From: Ichthyophonus hoferi
Lineage: Eukaryota; Opisthokonta; Ichthyosporea; Ichthyophonida; Ichthyophonidae
Reading direction: 5' to 3'
Assembly: GCA_002751075.1 (NCBI GenBank)
Contig: NAOQ01000267.1
Location: 1 to 64,000 of the forward strand
DNA: 64,000 nt
Under the pieces are notes generated by a model that saw nothing but the letters and a program-made list of their open reading frames with translations, searched no databases and was not told the origin of the DNA. Positions 25,020 through 37,599 of this stretch are shown here, in pieces. Made by a program: the position numbers and the translations under genes. The stretch's first letter is position 1, and each line of letters opens with the position of its first letter.

Positions 25020-28000
25020 TTATCTAAGCGTCACACACACAAAACAACACCCCCACACTCCTACCTCCTCCCAAATCCAGTAATGCACATACACGCTCAT
25101 CCCCCCACTCCAAAATTCTTGTGCTTTACATACCCTCACATTTCACACCAGTCTTGCTGAAATTACAGTCATGTTGCATGATATGCATGGGGCTGCACAA
25201 GCAGAGATTCTCCACAACGACCAAAATAACCCAGCGACTACTCAAACTAGCAGTTGGATTCTCCCGACACCCCAACACATATACATGTACAAATTTCATA
25301 TTGGATATGTTCATGAATTTCGGTATTTAACAACCAAATGAGTGGAAATATATGTATTTGATGCCTAATATGCTGAAATCCCCAAGCCATCTAAGAAAAA
25401 ACACATGATATACGCTTATTTTTACAATGTATTAGGAAAACAGGAAAAGCTAGATCCCTGTTAATCAGCTTATTTACAAGAGATAGAAATTGATCTCTGG
25501 TAGTATCTCCAAAAACTGCAGATCATACGAGAAAAATGTTTTTGGATCAAGTAGAGGGATTCTGATAATAGCACACATAGATTCTAAAGTTTTACAAAGT
25601 AATAGTTCTGAAAATTTTCAAAGTCCTATAAGCCTGACCATTTCAAAACCGTGCAATGCTTCTAAACTAGCAATTTCTAAAATTTCCTGTTAGCACTTTC
25701 AGTGCAGTTTGGAATACAATGAAAAAATTGATACAAAGTTTTAATACAATATAATTCTGTTACATATAGACTACTAGTAAAACACTATTTGCTCTTATTT
25801 TTGAAAGCAGGTGTTACTTCTCTTATTACTATTTTCTTGGTTTACAGGGTATCATCAAAGAATATGCTGCATGCCAGTACTACAGAAAATTTTCCTGTGG
25901 ATGCAACAAAAGAAATATCTGGGGACAAGTTATTAAAGTTGAGAGTTTTGAAGCATGCAATATGTATATATTTAAAAATAAAAAAGTGTTAACTACTGGT
26001 ATTTCAATTTCTCTTCGAAATTAATCGGAGTGACCACCACTTCTTTATACTCTCAGTACTCATAATACTTAAGGTGGGGGATAGTAAACCCTTTGTTTAG
26101 ATTTTGAGGACATATTGGGTAGTAGTCATAAAGTACTAGAGTGATTTATATGAATATATTTGCTTAATTGGGTTGCATGTGTTGCAACTAGACATTTTCA
26201 GCTACCTATTGCTTCAACAATATATTGTTACAATATTCTTCGTTCATATTTTCACATTATTTATCACAACACCATTTATTAGTCTCATTGCATTCTGACA
26301 GGAAAAACCAAATCTAATGCATAATAAATCACGATAGATAGGTCTAAATATACCAAAATATATCTGAATATCTGAACCTATAATGTAGCACTCTAATTAG
26401 ATTGATAATATGATTTGTTACAATTTCATTTGTTGCTACAGCCCGAATAATATGATCGATTGACACAGATTAGCTATTAAACAACATTACCTGGAAGAGG
26501 GGCAAAAAAGCATAAAAGAGAAATTCCCTGTGATAGTAGAACGGAACTCATTATAGGCTTTGTTGCAAAGCCAAGAATTTGAACAATTTTAATAAAAAAC
26601 TTCACATACATTGTACTTATGTACATGAACGCACTTTTATTCTAATGGCCTCTAAAATGTATAACTAGAAATTGCCGCCCTATTATGGCCAATAATAGTA
26701 AATGACCTAACACATTATCAAAACAAACAATTGATATTATCAGTAATGTTTAATTAAGGGCAGTTTATTTTGACTATTACACTGGAGCAGACAATTTAAA
26801 GAAAACTTGGCTTGTAGTAGAAACAGGGGATAATAAGATACTTAGATTTCTACTAAATATTAGAACCGATCTGAACAAAGCCATCATCAAGATGGATACA
26901 GCTGTAAATGTGTTGTTTAGCGAGCAATTGACCTAATAGATTAGATTGGAAGCAAGATTTCCTAAGCTACTTGATTCTTTAATTCAATTAGATATATTAT
27001 TAATTTCCGCATTAACGAAACATAACAATGCATTGTACGAAAGAATTAATCTATGGTTTATCAAAACATACTCTTAATTAACATTAATAGCAAAATTAAT
27101 ACTATGCATTTAAAATAAATTAAGTCTTAGCTGTATTAAAAACTCTTTTTATAAGTTTATTATTATAATTTACAACTTACAAATTAGGTACTTCATTGAT
27201 CGGGGGTTAAAAGCCTATCATACATGAAAATATTTAAGTACAAGGGTGCTCCTTCTAGTGTAGTTATAATTTCGATCTCCTCTTGATTGAAATTTATCAG
27301 CAAAAGAACGGAAAAATCTTTTTTCCAGATATTCATTTTGGACCTAGGTAATCATTGCTTTATCCACTGTTGTGAATGTAATAAAAAATGACACAAATAA
27401 AGGTTTTCAGGGTAGAAAAAATATTCAATCGTTCTTGTTAAAATACTTGGTACAATTATTTGAGAACCCAATAGTATGAATTACAACTAGCTACTTCTCA
27501 CAAACCAACACCTTATGCTAATATTTATTTTGTATACTTTTCATTGTTTCCTTTTTTCAAAATAACTATATTTAAGAACTTTAAACTGTGCACCTGATTT
27601 CCATTTTAGATATTCTACACAATTATATTTTTACTATGGAAAGAATTGGGCAATAATGATAAAGACTTTTTAATAGAGCTGTTTTATGGATGATATAATA
27701 ATTTGATCTCATTTTAACCATTTCAATACCTGGGCTAGAGGGAGAAAGTGATAAAAGAAGTTTTTAGCAAATAAGATAAAGAACTGAAGTCAATAAATTA
27801 TTCATTGTGCATTAGTTGTTTAATCTACTTTATTTGGTGTTAGTAAACCTTGTAAGAAAATATTATTTGATAGCATTTCTTTGCTTTAATATCTTTGTTG
27901 GGGGAATTAAACTGGTTGATATAATTACTAGGAATTGATATGTATTGCAGCAGGAGAGAGTTTATTTTCTGAAATAAATATGCTTTAGGGTATATTTTCC

Positions 28001-28428
28001 TATCAGGAAAATATATCTAATAGGATTTCAATATAAAAATCATACATACCGGAACATTAAAAGACTAATATTTTATTGGATCTCAGTTAAATTAGCCAAT
28101 TAAACCTAAACCAATAATAATTGCCACGTTTAATTGGTAATTGCCTCCGTATCCGTATCATAATTCCTTTCATTTAGATGGCATAAACAAACAAATTAAT
28201 AATTAGCTTTTATTATTTTCTACTACCGCAAATACACATACCACCTTATAGACCTACATACAGACACATAGCTAATTAACCTGCCTTATATGTTGCCAAA
28301 CTTAGCTCTCCTCTTTACCGAATATTCCCAGGTGGGCTGGCTAAACTTGATAGTCAACATGCTACTATATAATATGATACTCCTGTATAGATAGGACAGG
28401 TCAAAACAATACTAACCATGACAGGCGA
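25020..28428. other. Intergenic with unexplained open frames
   Basis: Between the divergent UTP15 and RUS genes. The block at 25120-25330 is less AT-rich and open in several frames on both strands, one minus-strand frame ending at a GTATGT donor near 25126. The block at 25484-25693 (plus) is open and Ser/Cys-rich. A further exon-like block is listed separately at 25848-26024. From about 26.1 to 28.3 kb the sequence is AT-rich with nothing recognisable. The RUS promoter must lie at the right end. Confidence 0.5.
25848..26024 (+). CDS. Exon-like Cys-containing open frame, unknown
   Basis: After a good acceptor (TTTTCTTGGTTTACAG) a frame of 58 codons ends in TAA. It begins GIIKEYAACQYYRKFSCGCN and continues with a KVESFEACNMYIFKNKKVL stretch. 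The spread of Cys and aromatic residues resembles the end of a small secreted protein, but I recognise no family. The same frame is open upstream to about 25773 without an ATG. The Ser/Cys-rich open block at 25484-25693 cannot be joined to it in frame with a convincing donor. It may be a last exon, a decayed gene or chance. Confidence 0.22.
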   Translation, partial: GIIKEYAACQYYRKFSCGCNKRNIWGQVIKVESFEACNMYIFKNKKVLTTGISISLRN

Positions 28429-28432
28429 ATGA
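28418..28432 (+). promoter_or_regulatory. Upstream ORF overlapping the RUS start codon
   Basis: ATG ACA GGC GAA TGA: a four-codon uORF whose TGA overlaps the RUS start in the string ATGA (28429-28432). If transcription starts upstream, ribosomes would stop one base into the main ORF's start codon, which could lower or couple translation. Seen directly; the regulatory effect is inferred. Confidence 0.45.
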
Positions 28433-31400
28433 CCATGTTTTCTAAAAGAGCCATACCGGTTCTTTCATCTCCTCGTTTCCCCATTCGTCTAAATAGTAAA
28501 GGGCGAACAAGAACAATTAAACAAAGCCTTAAACATGGTCACAAAAAAATACTCTCTCTTGCATCAGACGGCACAGTTGAATCAATATCTGTAGTGCACC
28601 CATTATACTTTGAAAAAGGACATATTTTCGAAGAAGATTTCAAGAACATCCGACAAGATAATACTTGGTGGCGTAATACTCATTCTGCTTTATCGGTTCT
28701 GTTTCTGCATCTACATCCCATCCAGAGATCACTCTTTCACTTCCGTCAAGCCTTTTTACCGGTTGGCTACCCTCACTCTGTAGGGAAGAACTATGGCAAA
28801 TATATTACTTGGCAAGCTATCCATCACATGACCAGCGCTGTTAATGGGGTCATTGCGAGTACCTTTCTACTATATGGTGTAGGTTTGGGTCAAAATGAGG
28901 CTGTTGCCACAGCAGGGGCTATTAACTGGGTGCTAAAGGATGGCTTTGGTCAGCTAGGCACTCTGTATTTTGGTAAGAAAATTGCACCTCTTTTCGATGC
29001 GCACCCCAAAACATGGTATATGGCAGCCTCTATAATGTTAGACGTTGCTGTAGGTTTAGAGATATCTACCTTTATGTGGTCTTCCCACTTCCTTGTTATA
29101 GGATCCTTGGCTAATATGTTGAAAGGGTTATCGTGGATGGCCAGTGGGTCAACTCGTTCTGTGTTTAATGTTAGCTTTACTAAGGATAAGAAGGGTGATA
29201 ATATAGGTGACTTGACTGCCAAGGTAAGATATTCTAGTTGTTAGTAGGGTTTATGGCTTATTAGGAATAGACAGGGTGTGATGGTATATTGTATTAATTG
29301 TTAGATGAATGTTTGCATGGGTTAATGTATTTTTTTTCCATATATATTCATATTTATTGTTATGTTAATTATTATATTAATTCTTATTTTAATTGTCCTA
29401 TAAATTGTCATTTACTATTATATTAATCTTTATATCCCTATTGATATTAATTTTTCAATTGATAAACAATCCAAGGGAAAGAGATAGTGAATAGACTTAA
29501 AATAAAGAAACTACCAACCACAAATGAATATTAAAATTTATGGAGTTGAGAGGGTGATAGGAAAGGGAGATTCAAATAATTATATTTCAATTTTTATTGA
29601 TGATTGGTTTTGTATATCTATTTATTCTTATAGTTTTCTATATTTGGACACGTTATTATGTGTAATTCAGCTATATATATATAAACATATATGCATATAT
29701 GATTCCTTTTTTACAAGCAGCTTATAATTGTATATTTTTTGTTTTTTTCTTACAAACATATGCACATATCATCTTTACATTTGCACGTACATTTACATAT
29801 ATACATGTATTTACTGCCAGATATGATGTGGTACTATATATCTTAACATGATAGTTATCTGACACCATGTACTTATCTTCTTATCCTCCCCCTTCATCTC
29901 CTCCTTTACTATCTTACCTAAATATTCTTTTTTCTTTCTCCTTTCTTACATTTGTTATCTTTTTATACCATTATCATTTTATACTATCATTTTATACTAT
30001 CATACAAACTATTACACAGTTCACATCCCAAACCATCTGTACCAGTCTCATAGGTACTTCCCTTGGTATTGGGCTAGCCTCTACCATAGGTCAGAGCACG
30101 TCCCTCTCCCTCTCCCTCTACGCTCTCATCTCCTCTATTCATCTCTACGGGGGCTATCGCAGTGCTAGATGTATACCTCTCTCTTCTCTCAACCCTACAC
30201 GCCTTCAGCTATTACTAGATAAATACCTCAACAACCAAGCACAACAACCAACCCTACCTTCATTACACTCTATAGAAAACCTAACCGCTACCCACAACCC
30301 TAAAGCATTATCATGTAATTGTTTCCCTCGTCCTGAAGACTTGGCCAAAGAAGACCCCGTATTTTATGTATCCTTTTTTAATCAAGACCCTCGATTTGTC
30401 CCTCATATTACCATTGGGGTGGACTTGTATGCAGATCTGGCCAGAGGATCAGACCAACAGCTAGGCGTTTTATTAGATGTGTTTGAGAAGGAGGACTACA
30501 TGATATCAGTATGTCCATATACAGGCGGTGTCATGATGGTAATAAGAGAGGAGGCGGGATGTAGGGGTTGTTTCAAGGGATATCTACAGGCCATTATGTT
30601 AAGGAGGTAAGTCGTGATAGATAGCTGTCGTTGGTGTGTATATGTTTATATACGTGCACTGTTACTGTCACATCCTCCCACTCTTTATTTTACATGTGTG
30701 AATCCTTTCCTTTTATTTACTTATCTCTCTATCTCGTCTCTCTCGTTCTCTTTCACTTTCTCCCTTCCTTTCCTATATAAGTCTTCATGTATCTTCATAT
30801 CCCTATTATGTTTTATTTTCGATTTGATTGACTTTTTTTCTTATGCGCCCATACATTTTTTTTTGGTATTCATTTATTTTTAACTTCTTTTTTCTTATTA
30901 ATATTTTTTATTTTACTCTTTTTTATTTTATTATATATATTTCTTCTTTGATTTTTCTGTTTCTTATATAATACGTGTACATGCTCCAAATATGAAATTA
31001 ATAACTTGTCAAATAAATTTCTCTTAAACACACAGCTATTTGTATTATCTTTACCTATATATACCGATTTATTGTTCCTTTTATTTTACCACTATGGACA
31101 CTAATGTATACATATACGTACAAATATACATGTATATATTTACAATGTGTAATTTCAGTTATACATATTCTATTCTTTCTTTTATTTTTTTATTTTTCTT
31201 CTCCAGCATCAATCTTTCTGTCTCAACACCACCTACACAAAGTCTTTATATTCTATCTCCCCCCTCTTATGATACTCATTATTTTATTCCAACCAATCAG
31301 ATTAATCCATCAAGACCAATTAGAGTTAATAACAGGTAGCCATGTGAATTTTAAAGATATACTATTGGCTACAAAGGAGGAGGCAGAGAAAAGTGTAGAT

Positions 31401-31484
31401 GTGATCTCCAATAAGATGATACAGTCGGGATGGCAGGTAGACAAGGTCCTATTGGAGGAGGATTGTAGGAGAGCGTCATGGTAG
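28429..31484 (+). CDS. RUS family protein (DUF647, root UVB sensitive-like), three exons
   Basis: Exons 28429-29223, 30020-30606 and 31301-31484 give 521 residues with matching phases (0, then 2). Near residue 108, FLPVGYPHSVGKNYGKYITW matches the RUS signature FLPxGYPxSVxxDYxxY. It is followed by Gly/Ala-rich hydrophobic stretches (GVGLGQNEAVATAGAINWVL, KDGFGQLGTLYFG, MLDVAVGLEIST). The motif DLTAK sits at the first splice junction, then SLIGTSLGIGLA in exon 2. The C-terminal half has the RUS pattern of a soluble domain ending with KMIQSGWQVDKVLL. In plants, relatives act in UV-B sensing, vitamin B6 homeostasis and auxin transport; in fungi the role is unknown. It is a likely membrane-associated protein. 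The start could also be the second ATG two codons downstream. Introns are 796 and 694 bases. Confidence 0.93.
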
Positions 31485-32136
31485 TCTCCATTAGCATTAA
31501 TTAGTATTAATTTTTTTTATTAAATTCCACTAACGTATAGTAATTTGTACTAATTTTCATTACTTTTATATATATAGATATATGTTCATTTATATTAGTT
31601 TGTAATATTCACACTCCTTTGGAATGCATATCTTTGTTATTAAATTAATTATTTTTTAAAAAGTCCCATGTTGTCTATTGGTTTACTGCAGTTTTATAAA
31701 ATACGCCTCTGTACTACAATTGGACCCCATATGAAAGCTTTTATAGTGGCTGTAGTGTCATATATGCGATCTCATTGGCCTGAGAATACTTTGGTCACAT
31801 CGGATTGAACTAGATAAAGATCTTAGATATCTATATGTAGTAATATTTTTATTTTATCGATCAGCAAGCAGGATTTCTGCTTATTTTGTGTATGAATAAT
31901 TTAGTATATATATTGGTATTATTTTTAATATTCTTTTGTTTTTTGCCCTCTTTTTAAATTGTTTTGGTGGTATTTTCAATATTTCTTATTAATTACTTTA
32001 AAATGCACGACATTACATTGTATTTATAATTAATTGTATTGCATAATATTAAGATATATATATATGCATGTGTATTAAATTTAGAAAATACGATATGACA
32101 ATCCACGGTATGTTTAATTGAATTGATAACTTCAAG
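31485..32136. other. Downstream of the RUS gene
   Basis: AT-rich sequence. A 21-residue hydrophobic frame starts with ATG near 31891 (MNNLVYILVLFLIFF), which would suit a signal peptide, but it runs into a stop without a donor. No gene is supported. Confidence 0.4.
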
Positions 32137-32393
32137 TAAAATATCTATGTGTGAGGGTATATACAATAGTATGTACGCATGTACATATATTCCTTTTGTA
32201 GATCCTGATGAAAAAATAAATATAAACTTTGTATGCATCAATCTAGCTGTAACTGATAAAAATAGAAAGATATATTGTAGTGGCCATAATAAACAGTATG
32301 TATAGACACTGATGGGTCTATAGGCATGGTATATAGTACAACAGTGTAATGAGTTAATAATTATATCTCTTTAACAGATATCAGAAAAAGTAA
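32137..32393 (+). CDS. Possible two-exon tail of a small Cys-containing protein (weak)
   Basis: An open block at 32137-32295 follows TTCAAG and ends before a GTATGT donor. It encodes CEGIYNSMYACTYIPFVDPD, then a FVCINLAV stretch and YCSGHNKQ. A second block after a TTTAACAG acceptor at 32378 would finish with YQKK and TAA at 32391-32393. Phases fit, but the intron would be only 82 bases, shorter than any confident intron here. No first exon with ATG was found and no family is recognised. Confidence 0.18.
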
Positions 32394-32765
32394 TAATGCT
32401 ACTGTAGAATTATACGCATACTTAGCATGTATATATATTATTTGAATTTATAGACCTTTCTAATTTAAGAGTGATAATATTTTATCAAGCTTGATTCATT
32501 TTGATTACTCAAATGCGTCATAATTATCGACATACTCTAAGATAAGATTTACTAGAACATAAATTACAGCATCGTTATTGCTATTGGTCTTTATATACAT
32601 ATAATAGAGTCTTTATTGCATGAATCTTATTGTAAGTGTTTAGTAGTTTAGGACCAATACCCGAAGTTTGTATTAGGTTCATTAATTGGAATTGAAGCAC
32701 TTTAAATGGCCCTCAACATTTCTACACAGTAGTTTCATTTTAAAGAGAAAAGAGGTATCAGGTGA
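32394..32765. other. Intergenic left of the second gap
   Basis: AT-rich sequence; nothing recognisable seen. Confidence 0.5.
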
Positions 32766-32892
32766 TCACAAATACGGGATGATCACAGATAGCAAAGGAT
32801 ACAATGACAGTCGATCAAGACTTTCTGGGATATTTTAGAATTATTCAATGATTATCTATCGCTATATCAAATGTATAACTTTGACCCATTCC
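32766..32892 (+). repeat. 127-base copy left of the assembly gap
   Basis: By eye it is identical, without a visible mismatch, to 33466-33592. It begins TCACAAATACGGG and ends TTTGACCCATTCC at the gap edge. Probably one locus represented twice because two overlapping contig ends were scaffolded rather than merged. Confidence 0.9.
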
Positions 32893-33465
32893 NNNNNNNN
32901 NNNNNNNNNNNNNNNNNNNNNNNNNNNNNNNNNNNNNNNNNNNNNNNNNNNNNNNNNNNNNNNNNNNNNNNNNNNNNNNNNNNNNNNNNNNNNNNNNNNN
33001 NNNNNNNNNNNNNNNNNNNNNNNNNNNNNNNNNNNNNNNNNNNNNNNNNNNNNNNNNNNNNNNNNNNNNNNNNNNNNNNNNNNNNNNNNNNNNNNNNNNN
33101 NNNNNNNNNNNNNNNNNNNNNNNNNNNNNNNNNNNNNNNNNNNNNNNNNNNNNNNNNNNNNNNNNNNNNNNNNNNNNNNNNNNNNNNNNNNNNNNNNNNN
33201 NNNNNNNNNNNNNNNNNNNNNNNNNNNNNNNNNNNNNNNNNNNNNNNNNNNNNNNNNNNNNNNNNNNNNNNNNNNNNNNNNNNNNNNNNNNNNNNNNNNN
33301 NNNNNNNNNNNNNNNNNNNNNNNNNNNNNNNNNNNNNNNNNNNNNNNNNNNNNNNNNNNNNNNNNNNNNNNNNNNNNNNNNNNNNNNNNNNNNNNNNNNN
33401 NNNNNNNNNNNNNNNNNNNNNNNNNNNNNNNNNNNNNNNNNNNNNNNNNNNNNNNNNNNNNNNNN
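32893..33465. other. Assembly gap (573 N)
   Basis: Run of N placed exactly between two identical 127-base sequences. The true distance may be negative, so the gap may hold no sequence at all. Confidence 0.95.
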
Positions 33466-33592
33466 TCACAAATACGGGATGATCACAGATAGCAAAGGAT
33501 ACAATGACAGTCGATCAAGACTTTCTGGGATATTTTAGAATTATTCAATGATTATCTATCGCTATATCAAATGTATAACTTTGACCCATTCC
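33466..33592 (+). repeat. 127-base copy right of the assembly gap
   Basis: Exact copy of 32766-32892. See that entry. Confidence 0.9.
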
Positions 33593-35174
33593 ATCTGCAC
33601 TCATTATTTCTTTCAACAGCCATCTCTTTATTAAAATATATTACTCTCATTCCTCCCAAACAATAGTAATGAAGTCATATTTTTAATCTTGCATTAGCAT
33701 GCCAATTGTGTACAAATGCATCTAAAACATAATGCCACATAGATTATTGTACTAGGTGTAGAGATTAATAGATTTGTTATTGTAGTTGATGCTTCCAATT
33801 GATTGACGCCAATCGGTATTCTAACTGCAATCTTTGTATAAGTTATGTATATTTTAAGTATGTAATCTTGAATAGAGATTACGATTTTAATGAACTATAT
33901 ATGCATCATCCAGATCTGGTCTGAATCAATTATGGGTTTTATTGTTTATAATTATGGTGTATTAGTTTAGTTAAGTGGTTGAAGCTATACTTTGGGCTCA
34001 GTCTATTTGCGTTAGTTAGATTTTGAAACATAGTTTATATGAATAGTTAAGTAAATTATCTGTGTTGCACAAAGATCCTCTATTTGGGTATTGTTTACCT
34101 TGTGACAATCCTTCCAATACCTAGTTAGCTTTTCTTTGGAAATAAAATTGTTAGCATATAAAGGAATGAAGGAATGATTGAAGGAGAAATAACAGGAAAA
34201 AAAATTGAGGTTAGGATAGAGGCTTTTGAAAAGCATAAAAAATCAGGAAACAAAAATTAGCTTGTAGAAATGATGAAATAAAATAATAATTGTAGTAAAA
34301 TACATTGAATATCAGCCTGCTTATTGCCAGTATTTTACTACCAACCAAATCTAATTTATAAAACATCAAAATGACACTATTTACTATTGTATTACAGGGA
34401 CGATTATGTCAACATGTAACATGCCTAAACTTTAGCCCCAATCCATACCTATTCGTTTCAATGTACTTTCTTCAACCCAAGCCATATATATAATATTGTA
34501 GATTTTTCCCTTATAATGTGGTTACTTTAAGGTGTATAGTATAGCCATTTGAATATTACTATAGATTTATTTTAGATCTTACAGCGCACTGTATGACGAA
34601 TAATCATGTTGCTTCAAATTTACTTCAATCAATGGCTCAGTTTCCCAAGCATTGTTGACTATCCAAAATATTATGGTTCTGGATATATTTATATAAATCT
34701 ATCTCCAAATCTATACCGTATTTTTAACTAGGACTGGAACTCTATGGTTAGTTGTGTTAATGTGATTTTTGTTTCTGATAAATAACCAACGCCTATCTAT
34801 ATATAGGTTTGGCTCACATTACGTCATTAAACTGCAAGTATTACGATTAATACAAGCAATCGAAGAATGGATTGGTCCTATTTCCTTTCCTCAAATATAT
34901 TTTATACTTCGATATTTTTTGATTCAGCCTATAAACGTAGAGTCCACCAAGCAAGACCTATGAAAAGAAAATTATAAAACAATATATTGGCTAAACCTAC
35001 AATGCACTCATATTTTATTGGGTAAAGGATTCATCGCTTAACTAGCATCTTTGAATTTTTATTATACCATAATCTTTTCTCTACTATGCTTTTTATATTA
35101 TATTTCTAGTATATAAACGGGGTTTGGAGCATCACCAATAAATTGAAGTTTGATACTAGCCAGTGCTAAATAAC
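33593..35174. other. Intergenic upstream of the coiled-coil gene
   Basis: AT-rich, with two short open frames (34012-34236 minus, 34769-34963 plus) that carry no motif. No gene is supported. Confidence 0.5.
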
Positions 35175-37599
35175 ATGACTGTAGTCATGAACTCTGGTTT
35201 ACAGGTGTGTTGTATTTAGACTGTTTATATTGCTACAGTTTCGATACGATTATTTACGTTGCTTCAGATATAAATAAATGGATCTCAAAGTATATCTAAA
35301 TCTACGTAGTCACATATGCATATATATAGTGATGTAGTACTAAGCATATACCGTATACTCGTATATTTACACTTAATAATATACAAGTTTATAACATGGA
35401 TAGCCGACTATATATCTATGTGCAGGCGTTTTTCATAGAAAGGAAAAAATATTGTTTTCTACGTCAGCCATTGATAAGTTCAACAATTAAAAATGGTCAT
35501 GTCAATACGTAGTTATACTATACCCCAGCATACTCCTCCTTTAATTTTTCTACAGTTATGGTTTCTTACACTTGCACCAAGTATTTTTATTTTACTTTCC
35601 AACGTCCCACCTTTCTTATCTTTACCTACTTGTTTTACATACTACCTTAGTTATTACCAACAACCATCCAAATAATTGATGCAATACTAACACTAATCTA
35701 TTTCTTACTGTATCTATATATATTACAGTCAGATAGAATAGACGAAATAGATGCCCATAGTAGTGGTGTGTCTAAGTTGAAAGCCTTGGAAATCAAAATA
35801 AAAGGCTCAGCTTTGGCCCAACTAAGAGACAACATGAAGTTGAGGGGAGGTTCATCAGTATCACCCTCTTTCAGGGGCCCAATTGACTCGCCTGACCACA
35901 CGGAATTCCCAACAGTATCTGAGAGTATACACGATTTAGTTGCTGGTATGAATCAACAGGTGTGTAAGTGTGTATAGCTTTGTATATATGTAATAGGTAT
36001 GTATGTATTTTAGTCTATCTGTATATATGCACTTGTCTATCTCCCTATCTGTTAGTATTTATCCTTTTTTTTTTTTTCCTTCCCCTCTCCCTCTCCTACA
36101 CCAGCCCTTCTTCTTGCACTACTATTACCTCCTAGGCAGAGGTTTATATAAAGTTACATTACATTACACATACCACGTTGTGCTGTCTTTGCTTTTATTT
36201 CCTTTTTGAAACTTTTTTTTTTTTTTTGCAATTCCATTGATACAATTTGGAAGAACAGATGGCACAAAGCTAAAATCACATGATATAAGATAATATAATA
36301 AAATGATTATGATAATGAACTCTTTACCCCACTCAGTACTAATAGCAACACATTATGATAATACATTTTGTTAGTATAAAAATCAAACTCGGCTCCTCTA
36401 CCTATTGTTTACTATTTATGGCTGTATGTGATGTAGTATGGTTGTTGCAATCCATATGTGGTCGAGTCTTATGTAACTTTTGTTAGATGTTATTATAGTC
36501 TATAAAAGTAGTTTCTAGTTTTGATAGGGGTACAGGGCTTGGGGTGGCAGGAGGTCATAATAATAGAGATAGTGTTATATCTTTATTAGAATAATATTGT
36601 TATTAGTATTATACTGTTGTATTGTTACTTATAGGACATTGTTATGTTATTTTTGTTATTATATTATTAGTATTAAAGTGTTATTAGGGCAATATTGTGA
36701 TTGGTTGTAGACTTTTATATTTTTATTAGCAATATACTGTTATATTGTTATCAGTAACATACTATCATATTGTTAGTAGTAGTATACTGTCATCTTAATA
36801 ATAGTATTATATTGTTATTATTCATAGTATACTGTTATATTATTATTAGGCACTGTAAAATATAATTTTTATGAAGAAGATAGAAACTATATCAAACTAA
36901 CTAATATATGTTTATCAGTAGTATATGTTTATGGCACAGATAATAGGTATGTATATAATAGTGTATTTATTGGAGGTGCTATGGGGATTGAATATTTCTA
37001 ATCCATTTATAGATCAGGTAATAGAATAAAATGGAATAAATAGTGTCTATCCATTTCTGATTACATGACCTCATATTCTCTCCTTCTCCTTTTCATTATC
37101 CTACAGTTAGTGCCCTACTAGTGAATAATATAGTAGCAAAGTAGGAAATATATCATAATATAGTATATACCTATTATTTTTACATATAATGTTTTTGACT
37201 TCAAAGCCAGCTCACCATACTCTATCTCTCTGACCTATTTGTTCTGTTAGTCACATTCTGCAAAAGCTCACTACACATACTATTACTATGCTTACTGACA
37301 TATTTCTCCTCATTCAGATAGCCGCGCAAGGAGAGATTGCCGGAGAACTTTCCAACTGCATAGCAGTGAAAGAGGAAGAGGAGACCTTACTTAAAAGTGA
37401 ACTAGAAAAACTACTTGCTGTTGAACAGAAAAAAAAAATGCTTGTTAGGAGATACTGCGAGGAAACAGAAGAGAGTAAGAGGGAAATAGAGAAACTTAAG
37501 GCAGACACAACCCAGGCTATTTCAGAGTCATCAGTATACAAAGAAGTACTAGTGAAGTCTTTAGATAATGTTGTTTTTACCAATGATCCGGCCTGTTAG
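35175..37599 (+). CDS. Coiled-coil protein of unknown function
   Basis: Two well-supported exons. 35729-35959 has acceptor TATTACAG and donor GTGTGTAAG. 37318-37599 has acceptor CTCATTCAG and ends at TAG. They join in phase 0. The proposed first exon 35175-35204 (ATG, MTVVMNSGLQ, donor GTGTGT) fits the phase but is less certain. The protein would be about 180 residues. Residues ~11-45 are charged and helical (RIDEIDAH, SKLKALEIKIKG), followed by a Ser/Pro linker. From ~88 to ~165 runs a strong coiled coil rich in Glu and Lys (KEEEETLLKSELEKLL, EETEESKREIEKLK). No catalytic domain is visible. It may be a subunit of a scaffold or trafficking complex, but I recognise no family. Its 3' end faces the HSF gene. 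Confidence 0.65.

Noticed and set aside
32848-33492. Three open frames spanning the second N run
   Set aside because: Produced by unknown bases.
35698-35901. Minus-strand frame opposite the coiled-coil gene's second exon
   Set aside because: Shadow of the plus-strand exon, which has proper splice sites and an in-phase partner.
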